Shown piece by piece: positions 9,210-16,993 of a stretch of 64,000 nt of DNA. Each line of letters begins with the position of its first letter. The first letter of the stretch is position 1. Both the position numbers and the translations under genes were made by a program. The notes under the pieces were generated by a model that saw nothing but the letters and a program-made list of their open reading frames with translations, was not told the origin of the DNA and ran no database searches. Origin of the DNA: Oxalobacteraceae bacterium OTU3CAMAD1 (lineage in GTDB: Bacteria; Pseudomonadota; Gammaproteobacteria; Burkholderiales; Burkholderiaceae_D); contig CP099650.1 of the NCBI GenBank assembly GCA_024123915.1, forward strand, positions 2,976,001 to 3,040,000, read 5' to 3'.

Positions 9210-11921
9210 ATGCCATATGAGCGCGGGAACCGGCCGGTTCCAAAGTGTATCGCCGTACGAATACTGGAGGCCTTTGGCCGCACGGCCACGGCCGGTTTGC
9301 TGGCCACGCTGGGCGTTCCGGCCGCCGCGCAAGATGCGCAACCAATGCCAAAAGTTGAAATAACCGGCTCTTCGATCAAGCGCCTCAATGCCGAAACCGC
9401 GTTGCCGGTGCAGTTAATTACCCGTGCCGACATCGAGAAAAGTGGGACCACCACGGCGGCTGAACTGCTGTCGAAGGTGTCCGCCAACGCGGCCGCGCTG
9501 ACCGATGGCGCCAGTTTCAGCGACATTGCCGGACAGCGTGGTTTCAACGGCGCCAACCTGCGCGGTATCGGCGTGTCGTCAACGCTCGTATTGCTTAACG
9601 GCCGGCGCCTGGCCAACTTTGCCTCGCCGGGCGGCAACGCCGGCGTCGACCTGAACGCGATTCCGTCGGCGGCGATCGACCGGGTCGAAGTGCTCAAGGA
9701 CGGCGCCTCGGCCATCTATGGGACGGATGCGATCGGCGGCGTGATCAACTTCATTACACGGCGCAATTACGAAGGCGCCGACGCCAGCGCCTACTATGCC
9801 GACACCCAGCACGGCGGCGCGCGCAAGGCGATGGCAACTTTGTCGGGCGGCATCGGTAATCTGGCGACCGATCGCTACAACGTGATGGGCGTGCTCGATT
9901 ACCAGGATACGGGCAGCCTGCGCTCGTCGCAGCGCAGCTGGATCGGTTCGGCCTACCAGCCCGATATCAATCTCGATTCGGGCAGTTCGAATACGTTTCC
10001 CGCGAACTTCCGCCGCACGCGCGCCAACGGCACCAGCGCGACCGGCCCCCGGATGAATCCAAGTGCGCCGGCCTGCAATCCGCCGGCAACCGTCTACGCG
10101 CCGGAGAGCTTCGTCGGCGCGGCTGCGTGCATGTACGATTACATGCAAGACACCGAGCTCTTCCCGGATTCGAAACGCGTGTCGCTGCTTGCGCGTGGCC
10201 AGTTCGCGCTCGACAAGGACACAACCCTGTACGGCGAATTGCTCCTCAACAAAACGTCGACCACCTACCGCATCAGCGCATTGACCATCTCCGGCGAGAT
10301 TTATCCCCTGGCAGGACAGTACTATCCACATGCGCTAGTGACAACCAATAAAACACCGCTCAACGTCAATATGCGCCTGAGCGAAGGCGGACCACGAACC
10401 AACGACATCGATGCCACTGCCACGCGCTTGGTGCTCGGCGGCAAGGGGATAGCGCTGGGCTGGGATTACGACATGGCGCTCAATCACAGTGTCAACAAGG
10501 TCGACGACCAGTATGTCGATGGGTACGTCCAGACGACGATGTTCGATAACGCTTTCGCGTCCGGCATCATCAATCCTTTCGGACCCTCCGGTCCTGAAGG
10601 GCGGGCCCTGCTGGCCGCCGCCAAGGTCAACGATCTGGCGCGCCACTCGCGCGGCACGACCGATTCGTTCGATGTCAAGGCCACGCGCGACCTGTTCGAG
10701 ATGGCTGGCGGCAGCGCTGCCGTTGCGATCGGCGTTGAGTACCGGCGCGAAAAAATGGCGTTTACGCCGTCTGCATTGCTGATGGCGGGGGAAATTCGCG
10801 GCGAAGGCACGGCCACGCCGTTTTCGGGCGGACGCAACGTCAAGGCCGCGTATGCCGAGTTCAACCTGCCTTTGCTGACCAGCCTGGAGGCCCAGTTGGC
10901 GTTGCGCCATGACCGCTACAACGACGTGGGCTCGACGACCAATCCGAAGGTCGGCGTGCGTTGGAATCCGATGAAGCAGTTGGTGGTGCGCGGCTCGTAT
11001 GGCACCGGCTTTCGCGCGCCGTCGCTTGCCGACCTGTACAGCCCTGTGCGGCTGGGCCAGGCCAACGGCATCTACAACGACCCGCTCGGCTGCATCAAGG
11101 TCGGGGCCATCGATAATACCGAAAATCCCGATTACTGCGGCCTGCAACCGGATAAGCTCAGGGGTGGCTCGCCGCAGCTGCGCCCGGAGGAGTCGAAGCA
11201 GTATTCGCTGGGCCTCGTGCTCGAACCGCGTCGCGACCTCACGGCAACACTGGACTATTGGCGCATCAAGAAAACAGATGTGATTGTCTCTCCGGAAGGG
11301 TCTTACTTCACCGATCCGGTGCGCAATGCCGCCTTCATCATCCGCGGCGAGCCCGACCCGGAACTGCCAGGTATACCTGGCCCGATCCTGTCGATCGATT
11401 CGCGGCTGCGCAATATCGGCGCGCTGGAAACCTCGGGCGTCGACCTGGGCTTCAACTGGCGCTCGCCGGCCACCGGCCTGGGCAGATTGGGTGTCACGCT
11501 CAACGGCACTTATGTGTTCGACTACAAAACGCGCGAGGCGGCCGACGGCCCCGATCTCAGCGCGCTGGGCGTGTACACCAACGACCAGGTAATCCAGCGG
11601 TGGCGTCATACGGTGAGCCTGGACTACGACCGTGGCCCGCTCAGCATGACACTGCAGCAAACCTTCCTGAGCGGCTATCGTGACCAAAACTTGCTGGCCG
11701 ATGGGTCGGTCCATCGCGTCGACTCCTATTCCTTGCTCGACCTGACCGGCGCGTACCAAATTTCGACGGCGCTGAGGCTACGGGCCGGTATCAAGAACCT
11801 GCTCGACAAGAATCCGCCGCGCTCGAACCAGTTGTTCAGTTTTTCTGTCGGTTACGATCCCAGTTATACCGATCCGCGCGGGCGTCAGTTCTTCACTGCG
11901 CTGGCTTACTCGTTCAAATAG
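9210..11921 (+). CDS. TonB-dependent outer-membrane receptor
   Basis: A 903 aa outer-membrane receptor with a signal region (to about VPAAAQ), then the TonB-contacting segment and plug domain: KVEITGSSIKR, RGIGVSSTLVLLNGRR and VEVLKDGASAIYGTDAIGG, followed by a 22-strand-type barrel ending in FFTALAYSFK with the usual terminal aromatic. The plug style matches receptors for large polymers or peptides (long NADLYSP/GFRAPSLADLY barrel signature) rather than catecholate siderophores. A strong Shine-Dalgarno GGGAGGGAA precedes the ATG. Its position after the exported S51 peptidase suggests that it imports the peptidase products; this is inferred from context. Confidence 0.92.
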   Translation: MPYERGNRPVPKCIAVRILEAFGRTATAGLLATLGVPAAAQDAQPMPKVEITGSSIKRLNAETALPVQLITRADIEKSGTTTAAELLSKVSANAAALTDGASFSDIAGQRGFNGANLRGIGVSSTLVLLNGRRLANFASPGGNAGVDLNAIPSAAIDRVEVLKDGASAIYGTDAIGGVINFITRRNYEGADASAYYADTQHGGARKAMATLSGGIGNLATDRYNVMGVLDYQDTGSLRSSQRSWIGSAYQPDINLDSGSSNTFPANFRRTRANGTSATGPRMNPSAPACNPPATVYAPESFVGAAACMYDYMQDTELFPDSKRVSLLARGQFALDKDTTLYGELLLNKTSTTYRISALTISGEIYPLAGQYYPHALVTTNKTPLNVNMRLSEGGPRTNDIDATATRLVLGGKGIALGWDYDMALNHSVNKVDDQYVDGYVQTTMFDNAFASGIINPFGPSGPEGRALLAAAKVNDLARHSRGTTDSFDVKATRDLFEMAGGSAAVAIGVEYRREKMAFTPSALLMAGEIRGEGTATPFSGGRNVKAAYAEFNLPLLTSLEAQLALRHDRYNDVGSTTNPKVGVRWNPMKQLVVRGSYGTGFRAPSLADLYSPVRLGQANGIYNDPLGCIKVGAIDNTENPDYCGLQPDKLRGGSPQLRPEESKQYSLGLVLEPRRDLTATLDYWRIKKTDVIVSPEGSYFTDPVRNAAFIIRGEPDPELPGIPGPILSIDSRLRNIGALETSGVDLGFNWRSPATGLGRLGVTLNGTYVFDYKTREAADGPDLSALGVYTNDQVIQRWRHTVSLDYDRGPLSMTLQQTFLSGYRDQNLLADGSVHRVDSYSLLDLTGAYQISTALRLRAGIKNLLDKNPPRSNQLFSFSVGYDPSYTDPRGRQFFTALAYSFK

Positions 11922-11994
11922 GGTATGGAAGGCATCGTGATGCAGGTCGGAACGAACCGCCTCGGCGGGCTGGCGGTGTTGATCAGGTAAAAAT

Positions 11995-12468
11995 ATGGTT
12001 CGCAAAACCGCAAGTGACACGCAAGAGAAAAAAGTGCTCGACGATATAGAGGCGTTCGGGTGGCATTGCGTGAACGTATTAGCCGAGGAGGGTCTCCCAG
12101 GCTTTTCGTTCAGTGTCGGGAACTACCATTCGTATAAGCACCCGGAGTTCATCATCTTTGGGCTGAGACCGGAGGTGGCACACCAAATATTGAATCTTGC
12201 ACTTGCTGGATTGAACGACGGGGCCATTGTTGATCTGTCAGCGCCCACCGATGAGCTTCTTAACGGAAACTCATGCGTGTTCGTCAAGGTGCCCGAAGCC
12301 GAATATCATGAACATGTGGGCTTCTGCCGCTGGTATTACGAAGGGAATTCCTTTCCTCTTTATCAAATTGTGTGGCCCTCCAAGAATGGATATTTTCCGT
12401 GGCACGCAGAGGCAAGCGAGGCGTTCCGCGCTGCGCAGCCCGTGCTTGCCCACAGCGACGGCGCATGA
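11995..12468 (+). CDS. DUF4262 domain-containing protein
   Basis: A cytoplasmic 157 aa protein matching the DUF4262 family by its core: an N-terminal helix with VLDDIEAFGWHCVNV, then GFSFSVGNYHSYKHPEFIIFGL and a C-terminal SFPLYQIVWPSKNGYFPW. The family is widespread and has no established biochemical role. No signal peptide or membrane helix is present. Base composition is closer to even A/T than the neighbouring receptor. It starts 73 bp after the receptor and may be a separate transcription unit. Function unknown. Confidence 0.8.
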   Translation: MVRKTASDTQEKKVLDDIEAFGWHCVNVLAEEGLPGFSFSVGNYHSYKHPEFIIFGLRPEVAHQILNLALAGLNDGAIVDLSAPTDELLNGNSCVFVKVPEAEYHEHVGFCRWYYEGNSFPLYQIVWPSKNGYFPWHAEASEAFRAAQPVLAHSDGA

Positions 12469-12557
12469 ATCTGATGCGTTGCGTGCAGCAAATGTCCGCT
12501 CTGGCGGGGGAACCGCCCTGTATGATGGTCTCCCGAGAAAAAATCAGGTGACTAACC

Positions 12558-12899
12558 ATGACTAAATTTCTTATCTCCTTTCCAGCGAGTGCGATGGATG
12601 TTCCTGACGAAGACATGGCGGCTGTTTCCGAGGCGTCGCGTAAGGTGATCCGAGATGCCAAGGCTGCCGGCGTTTATGTTTTTGCCGGGGGCATCAATAG
12701 TGAAGTCGCCTCGCTGATGGTCGCAGCTGATGGGAGCTGCACCGACGAGACCTATCGGCAAACCAAAGAATTCGACGGAGGATTTTGCGTACTTGAGCTC
12801 CCGTCCAGGGCAGCCGCTGTCGATTGGGCGGCCAGGCTTGCTTCAGCCTGCCGTTGTGCACAGGAACTTCGTGAGTTCTACTATGATCCAGAGAGCTGA
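12558..12899 (+). CDS. YciI/DGPF-type domain protein
   Basis: A 113 aa protein with the ferredoxin-like YCII fold: MTKFLISFPASAMDVP at the N-terminus, a central GINSEVASLMVAADGS hairpin and the strand/helix EFDGGFCVLELPSRAAAVDWA typical of DGPF/YciI proteins. Relatives are used as accessory subunits next to ECF sigma factors or as small hydrolase-like enzymes, but no sigma factor lies here. Function cannot be assigned. It is separated from the DUF4262 gene by 89 bp and shares its more A/T-rich composition. Confidence 0.7.
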   Translation: MTKFLISFPASAMDVPDEDMAAVSEASRKVIRDAKAAGVYVFAGGINSEVASLMVAADGSCTDETYRQTKEFDGGFCVLELPSRAAAVDWAARLASACRCAQELREFYYDPES

Positions 12900-13022
12900 A
12901 CTGAAGTTTGCGTAAGCTTGCCGTCCTTTCTGCCGGCGGGTTTGCAAGCCGTTGCGTCAAGTCTGGGAATGCACCGTTCCGTCCCCATCTGGTTGGTATT
13001 CACCGACCACACCGGAACTGAT

Positions 13023-13568
13023 ATGCGAATTTTCCTGCGCGCGCTCGTGATTGCCGTCGTCCTCATTCTCGGCCACGGTTTGCTGGAGCCAGCCATTGAA
13101 CGGGCGCTCTATCCGATGCGCCTGGCGGCGATGCCCAAGCCCGGGCAACTGGCGATGCCGGTCGAGGGCGTGCAAGCGGTTGCGCTGCGCGACACCTGGG
13201 GGGGCGCTCGCGGCACGGACCGCAAACATGAAGGCATCGACATTTTCGCCGAGCGCGGCACCCGCGTGCTGTCGAGCACCGAGGGCATAATCCTAAAGGT
13301 CGGCACCAACAACCTCGGTGGCCGGGTAGTGTGGGTGATGGGGCCGGGCGGCCAGCGGCATTACTACGCCCACCTCGATCGCTATGCGAACGTCGAGGCG
13401 GGCATGCACATCGAGGCTGGCCGGGTGTTGGGCTTTGTTGGCAATACGGGCAATGCGCAAAGCACGCCGCCGCATTTGCACTACGGCGTGTACGACCTCG
13501 GTGGTGCGATCAACCCGTATCCGTTGCTGCGCGCCGAACCTCTTATGGCTGGGGGCGTGTCCGAATGA
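13023..13568 (+). CDS. M23 family metallopeptidase (LytM-type)
   Basis: A membrane-anchored 181 aa peptidase of the M23 family, which acts on peptidoglycan cross-links in the periplasm. The ATG at 13023 yields a single N-terminal membrane segment (MRIFLRALVIAVVLILGHGL). Zinc ligands are visible as HEGID (the HxxxD motif, near residue 71) and HLHYGVYD (the HxH motif, near residue 155), with a third His in YYAHLDRY. Only the catalytic domain follows the anchor; no LysM or coiled coil is present, so the protein is short for cell-division regulators. An upstream extension to 12918 lacks a plausible start. Confidence 0.85.
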   Translation: MRIFLRALVIAVVLILGHGLLEPAIERALYPMRLAAMPKPGQLAMPVEGVQAVALRDTWGGARGTDRKHEGIDIFAERGTRVLSSTEGIILKVGTNNLGGRVVWVMGPGGQRHYYAHLDRYANVEAGMHIEAGRVLGFVGNTGNAQSTPPHLHYGVYDLGGAINPYPLLRAEPLMAGGVSE

Positions 13569-13619
13569 CAGATGTGACCCTGGCCTTGCTGCAGTCGCTT
13601 CGATGCCTTGCCGGTGGCT

Positions 13620-13733
13620 GCGCATGCATGGCCGATTACGCGCTGCGCGCTCTAAGGCCTAGGGCAGTAGGCCGCCTCTTCGATGGGCCTCGGGGCGGAT
13701 TGGCGGGCCCCGCCCGCTAATCCGCCCTACGTG
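13620..13733. repeat. altered copy of the 98-bp palindromic element
   Basis: The left flank (GCATGCATGGCCGATTACG) and the right terminal part (CTAATCCGCCCTACGTG) match the full copies at 44819 and 57395, but the middle differs and is longer, including AGGCCTAGGGCAGTAGGCC. The right end overlaps the last codons and stop of the MarR gene. Confidence 0.7.
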
Positions 13734-14223
13734 TCTCCGCAGGTTCGGCGCGTTCAAGGTTCGTTCGCACGCGCTGCAATAGTGACAGCAGCTGCGCGCA
13801 TTCTTCGTCGCTCATGCCGGTGACGGCAAGGTTCGATACCTCCGCTCCCAGCGCCTGCAAACCCTGGATTACCGTTAAACCTTCTTCAGTTAGCCGTAAT
13901 CGCGCGCTGCGTCGGTCGTTTTCATCGACCTGCGCGTCAAGCAGCTTCTTGTCGCGCAACCCGCGCATCAGGCGCGCCAGCTGCGCCTTGTCGCGCCCCG
14001 AGTGCGCCACCAGCTCGCTCTGGCTGGCGCCAGGATGCCTGGCGAAAAAGCCCAACACCTTGTATTCCATGTGCGTGAGCTCGTGCCCGGTGTCGCGCAG
14101 GCTGCGCAGCTGCATCGACCGGTACATGTGCATGAGCGTGTGGATCGAGTCGAAAACGGCCTCGGCCGGACCGCTGCCAAATTGGTTGACAACGTTAACT
14201 TGTTTCTGTAGATTGGAGGACAT
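13717..14223 (-). CDS. MarR family transcriptional regulator
   Basis: A 168 aa winged-helix DNA-binding repressor/activator. The HTH region is seen in ASQSELVAHSGRDKAQLARL, followed by the wing DENDRRSARLRLTEEG, and flanked by dimerisation helices. ATG 14223 is preferred over a TTG at 14229. It is divergent from the siderophore-interacting reductase, with only 22 bp between start codons, so it probably controls that gene and itself. Its last residues (TRRAD) and TAG stop are encoded by the terminal part of the palindromic repeat, so its natural C-terminus may have been altered by the repeat. Confidence 0.9.
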   Translation of the reverse strand: MSSNLQKQVNVVNQFGSGPAEAVFDSIHTLMHMYRSMQLRSLRDTGHELTHMEYKVLGFFARHPGASQSELVAHSGRDKAQLARLMRGLRDKKLLDAQVDENDRRSARLRLTEEGLTVIQGLQALGAEVSNLAVTGMSDEECAQLLSLLQRVRTNLERAEPAETRRAD

Positions 14224-14230
14224 TGTCAAC
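14186..14230 (+). promoter_or_regulatory. promoter of siderophore-interacting gene with inverted repeats
   Basis: TTGACA (14186-14191) and TAGATT (14209-14214) with 17-bp spacing form a near-consensus promoter inside the first codons of the divergent MarR gene. A perfect inverted repeat GTTGACAA (14185-14192) / TTGTCAAC (14223-14230) brackets it, and GTTAAC (14194-14199) sits in the spacer. This layout suits MarR repression of both genes. Confidence 0.5.
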
Positions 14231-14245
14231 TAAAAGGTGATTTGC

Positions 14246-14968
14246 ATGAATGATAAACGTATCCAGCGTGTTCGTCACGAACTCAAGCCGCGCGAAGTCA
14301 CGGTCAGCGATGTGAAGCAACTGGCGCCGAATTTCGTTAGCGTAACATTCAAAGGCGAGAGCCTGCACGATTTCGTCTCTTTGTCGTATGACGATCACGT
14401 TAAATTTATCCTGCACGACGCCGCCGGCGAGCGCGTGATGCGCGACTATACGCCGCGCCATTACGACCGCGACGCCCGCGAGCTGACCCTCGAATTCGCG
14501 CTGCACACCGAGGGCCATATGACCGATTGGGCGCGCCAGGCGCGGGTCGGCCAGCAGGCCGTCATCGGCGGCCCGAAGGGATCGATGATCATCCCGGCCG
14601 ACTACACCTGGCAGATCCTGGCGGGCGACGCCACCGCCTTGCCGGCGATCCGCCGCCGCCTGGACGAGTTGCCGGCGTCCGCCGACGTGCTGGTGCTGGT
14701 GACCGGCGAGGAAGCCGCGGCGCTGAAGTTCGCCAGCGCCGCGCGCCTGCGCGTGCAGCTGGTGCCGACACCGGACGATATCGTCGAGGCGTTCCGCGCC
14801 ATGCAGCTGCCCGAGGGCGACGGCTTTATCTGGTGCGCGGGCGAGGCGCAGATGGCCAAACAGGTGCGCGATATCCTGTTTGTCGACAAGGGCTTTTCGC
14901 GCGAGGCTGCGCGGATTTCGGCGTACTGGAAGAAGGGCGCGTCCGCCCATCACGAAAACCTCGAATAA
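14246..14968 (+). CDS. siderophore-interacting protein (FAD/NAD(P)H ferric-siderophore reductase)
   Basis: A 240 aa cytoplasmic flavoprotein of the SIP/ViuB family that reduces ferric siderophores to release iron. The N-terminal FAD-binding barrel shows the flavin motif RDYTPRHYD (near residues 71-79), followed by the SIP C-terminal domain with GDATALPAIRRRLDELP and FIWCAGEAQMAKQVR; it ends in the ISAYWKKG signature. ATG 14246 follows AAGGTGA at the right distance; GTG 14237 is the alternative. A MarR regulator is divergent. No siderophore receptor is adjacent, but a Fur-controlled receptor operon lies 12 kb downstream. Confidence 0.92.
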   Translation: MNDKRIQRVRHELKPREVTVSDVKQLAPNFVSVTFKGESLHDFVSLSYDDHVKFILHDAAGERVMRDYTPRHYDRDARELTLEFALHTEGHMTDWARQARVGQQAVIGGPKGSMIIPADYTWQILAGDATALPAIRRRLDELPASADVLVLVTGEEAAALKFASAARLRVQLVPTPDDIVEAFRAMQLPEGDGFIWCAGEAQMAKQVRDILFVDKGFSREAARISAYWKKGASAHHENLE

Positions 14969-15064
14969 TCGATCAGGGAACCGGCGTCCCGGGTGACTGT
15001 TGAGTCTGTTGTTAGTGCTGACCATACCCTAAAATGTACCTTCAGGTTCGGATATGGGGTTTGC

Positions 15065-15682
15065 ATGAAAGTACGTACGGAGGCGCGCCGCCAGGCGATC
15101 ATCGAGGCGGCGGCGAAGCTGTTCCAGGAGGCGGGCTACGAAGGCGCGTCGATGAACGAGCTGGCCAAGCGCCTGGGTGGTTCGAAGGCGACGCTATACG
15201 GATACTTCCCGTCGAAGGAGGAGTTGTTCGGCGCCGTCGTCAGGACTGTCGCCACGACGCAGCTGTTCGACGCGACGCGCGAGCTGGCGGCCAATGTGGT
15301 CGGCCGCACCGCGCTGGAGATGGCGCTGATCCACTTCGGCGAGCGCATGCTGCACGTGCTGACCAACGATAAGAAGGCGGTGGCCGTCTATCGCATGGTG
15401 GTGGCCGAGGCGGGACGCTCGGACGTGGGGCAGCTGTTCTACGACGCCGGGCCGAGCGAATCGATCACGGCCCTGGCGTCGGTGCTGGAGGCGGCCATGG
15501 AGCGCGGCGAGATCCGGCGCGCCGACGCGCGGGTGGCGGCGCTGCAGTACACGGCGCTGGTGACGGCCGAGGTGACCGCCCGGATTTTCCAGCAAGACCC
15601 GCCGCAGCTGGCGCTCAAGGAGATCCAGCAAATGGTGACACGGGCGGCCGATTTGTTCTTCGCCGGTATGACGCCGCGATGA
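15065..15682 (+). CDS. TetR/AcrR family transcriptional regulator
   Basis: A 205 aa regulator. The N-terminal TetR helix-turn-helix is clear: RRQAIIEAAAKLFQEAGYEG, MNELAKRLGGSKATLYGYF and PSKEELF. The C-terminal part (residues about 80-200) is an all-helical ligand domain with an AcrR-like appearance. ATG 15065 is chosen because the reading upstream to 14993 has no family similarity. It is 96 bp after the reductase gene and could be read from its own promoter. The target genes are unknown; the efflux operon at the left end of the window is not adjacent. Confidence 0.9.
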   Translation: MKVRTEARRQAIIEAAAKLFQEAGYEGASMNELAKRLGGSKATLYGYFPSKEELFGAVVRTVATTQLFDATRELAANVVGRTALEMALIHFGERMLHVLTNDKKAVAVYRMVVAEAGRSDVGQLFYDAGPSESITALASVLEAAMERGEIRRADARVAALQYTALVTAEVTARIFQQDPPQLALKEIQQMVTRAADLFFAGMTPR

Positions 15683-15790
15683 CAAACCCATAGTAAAAAA
15701 TGATGTGGCTAAAATGCCCAAAGTGAGAGAACGCACGCACCGGACTGGTGCAACAAGCGCACAATACCTGTCTTGTTGAAGGAGATTATC

Positions 15791-16036
15791 ATGTCCAGTA
15801 GCCACACTTTTCGTCCCGATCTGGTGTCGTCGGAAATCGTCAAAACCGGCATCGAACTGGCGGATCGGGAAGGGCCGGACAGCGCCGCCGCCTACCTGAG
15901 CGAGCGCGGAGTGCTGGAGCCGGTGATCAACAGGGTCATCGCCGAGCCGGCGCATCGCCGCAACATGGGCCGGCTGCGCGGCAAGGATGAGAGCTTGCTG
16001 GCGGAAGAGGCCTCGCGGTACAAGTTTATCCGTTGA
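15791..16036 (+). CDS. small hypothetical protein, 81 aa
   Basis: An 81 aa soluble, charged protein with no signal peptide or membrane helix. It is supported as a gene by a strong Shine-Dalgarno (GAAGGAGAT, 7 bp before ATG 15791) and by codon usage like its neighbours. It begins MSSSHTFRPDLV and ends RYKFIR; the middle is predicted helical (IVKTGIELADREGPDSAAAY, then RVIAEPAHRR). I do not recognise a family. It is flanked by a TetR gene and the operator region of the gluconate locus, without an obvious link to either. Confidence 0.65.
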   Translation: MSSSHTFRPDLVSSEIVKTGIELADREGPDSAAAYLSERGVLEPVINRVIAEPAHRRNMGRLRGKDESLLAEEASRYKFIR

Positions 16037-16206
16037 GCGGCTGATCGCACGGCTGACCCGGCTGTTGCGGGTCCGCCACGTCCATGTTGCACTGCCGCGA
16101 GCTGTTTAGCAGGTGTCGCCGTACCTTTCGACGGTCGCCGCGTGCTGCGATGCAATAATAATAATCCTTTACAAAATCCTCTGTTGCGCTAAAGTTCACC
16201 TACCGA

Positions 16207-16223
16207 TGATAACGCTAACTTGA
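16207..16223 (+). promoter_or_regulatory. LacI-type operator, upstream copy
   Basis: TGATAACGCTAACTTGA has the central CG and partial dyad typical of LacI/GntR-family operators. A second, nearly identical site lies 99 bp downstream. A 300-bp gene-free stretch (16037-16336) holds both sites. The repressor is not encoded in the window. Confidence 0.5.
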
Positions 16224-16305
16224 TGTTGGCCGACATCCCCGGATAAATTCCCAATTCAGACAAGAGTCCGCGCCCCGATCTAGGGCGCATAACTCAGAAC
16301 TGAAA

Positions 16306-16322
16306 TGATAGCGCTAACTTCA
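16306..16322 (+). promoter_or_regulatory. LacI-type operator, gluconokinase-proximal copy
   Basis: TGATAGCGCTAACTTCA matches the upstream site in 15 of 17 positions, with the more perfect core TAGCGCTA. It ends 14 bp before the gluconokinase ATG and would overlap the transcription start or ribosome-binding region, as expected for a repressor operator; the paired site would allow looping. Confidence 0.55.
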
Positions 16323-16336
16323 ACTTGGAGAGATGG

Positions 16337-16891
16337 ATGGAAAGTTCCGGCAGCCCGCAGGACAGCGCGATACGCTGGGTCGTCATGGGCGTGAGCGGCT
16401 GCGGCAAGAGCACGATCGGCCAGGCGCTGGCGACGGCCCAAGGCGTCCCGTTCGTCGAGGGCGACCAGTTCCATCCGGCGGCCAACGTCGCGAAGATGTC
16501 GGCCGGACAGCCGCTGACCGACGACGACCGCGCCGATTGGCTGCTGGCGCTGCAGGCGAAGGTGGGCGAGGCGCGTCTGGCCGGCGTCGGCCTGGTGCTG
16601 TCCTGCTCGTCGCTGAAGCGTCGCTATCGCGACCTGCTGCGGGCGGCCGATCCGGCGCTGCGTTTCGCCCATCTGAGCGGCGCGCGCGAACTGATCGCCG
16701 ACCGCATGCAGGCGCGCGTCGGGCATTACATGCCGTCGTCGCTGCTGGACAGCCAATTCAAGGATCTGCAACCGCTACAGGCCGACGAGGCCGGAATCAC
16801 CTTGGCCATCACGGCGCCGCCGGCGCAACTGGTCGCACAGATACTGGCCAGCGAAGGCAGGGCCGCGTCCAGGGGCGACGGATTGGAGTAA
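16337..16891 (+). CDS. gntK: gluconokinase
   Basis: Cytoplasmic enzyme phosphorylating D-gluconate to 6-phosphogluconate, feeding the Entner-Doudoroff or pentose phosphate route. The 184 aa length is typical of the GntK/IdnK family. The P-loop GVSGCGKST lies near residues 22-30, followed by the substrate-site EGDQFHPAANVAKM and the second signature SCSSLKRRYRDLLR. ATG 16337 is preferred because GGAGAG precedes it; TTG 16325 is in frame. It leads a five-gene set with a receptor, a gluconate permease, a secreted beta-helix enzyme and an esterase, downstream of two LacI-like operators. Confidence 0.93.
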   Translation: MESSGSPQDSAIRWVVMGVSGCGKSTIGQALATAQGVPFVEGDQFHPAANVAKMSAGQPLTDDDRADWLLALQAKVGEARLAGVGLVLSCSSLKRRYRDLLRAADPALRFAHLSGARELIADRMQARVGHYMPSSLLDSQFKDLQPLQADEAGITLAITAPPAQLVAQILASEGRAASRGDGLE

Positions 16892-16993
16892 CGGAATACG
16901 GGGGAAGCAAAACGCAGCAAAAGGCAGCAAAACGCAGCGGACCGTCAGCAGTACCGCGCGCAAACAACTACAGACCAAGAACCGGAGACTAAA

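Noticed and set aside
13569..13720. Short frames after the M23 peptidase
   Set aside because: They run through the palindromic repeat and have no start signals.
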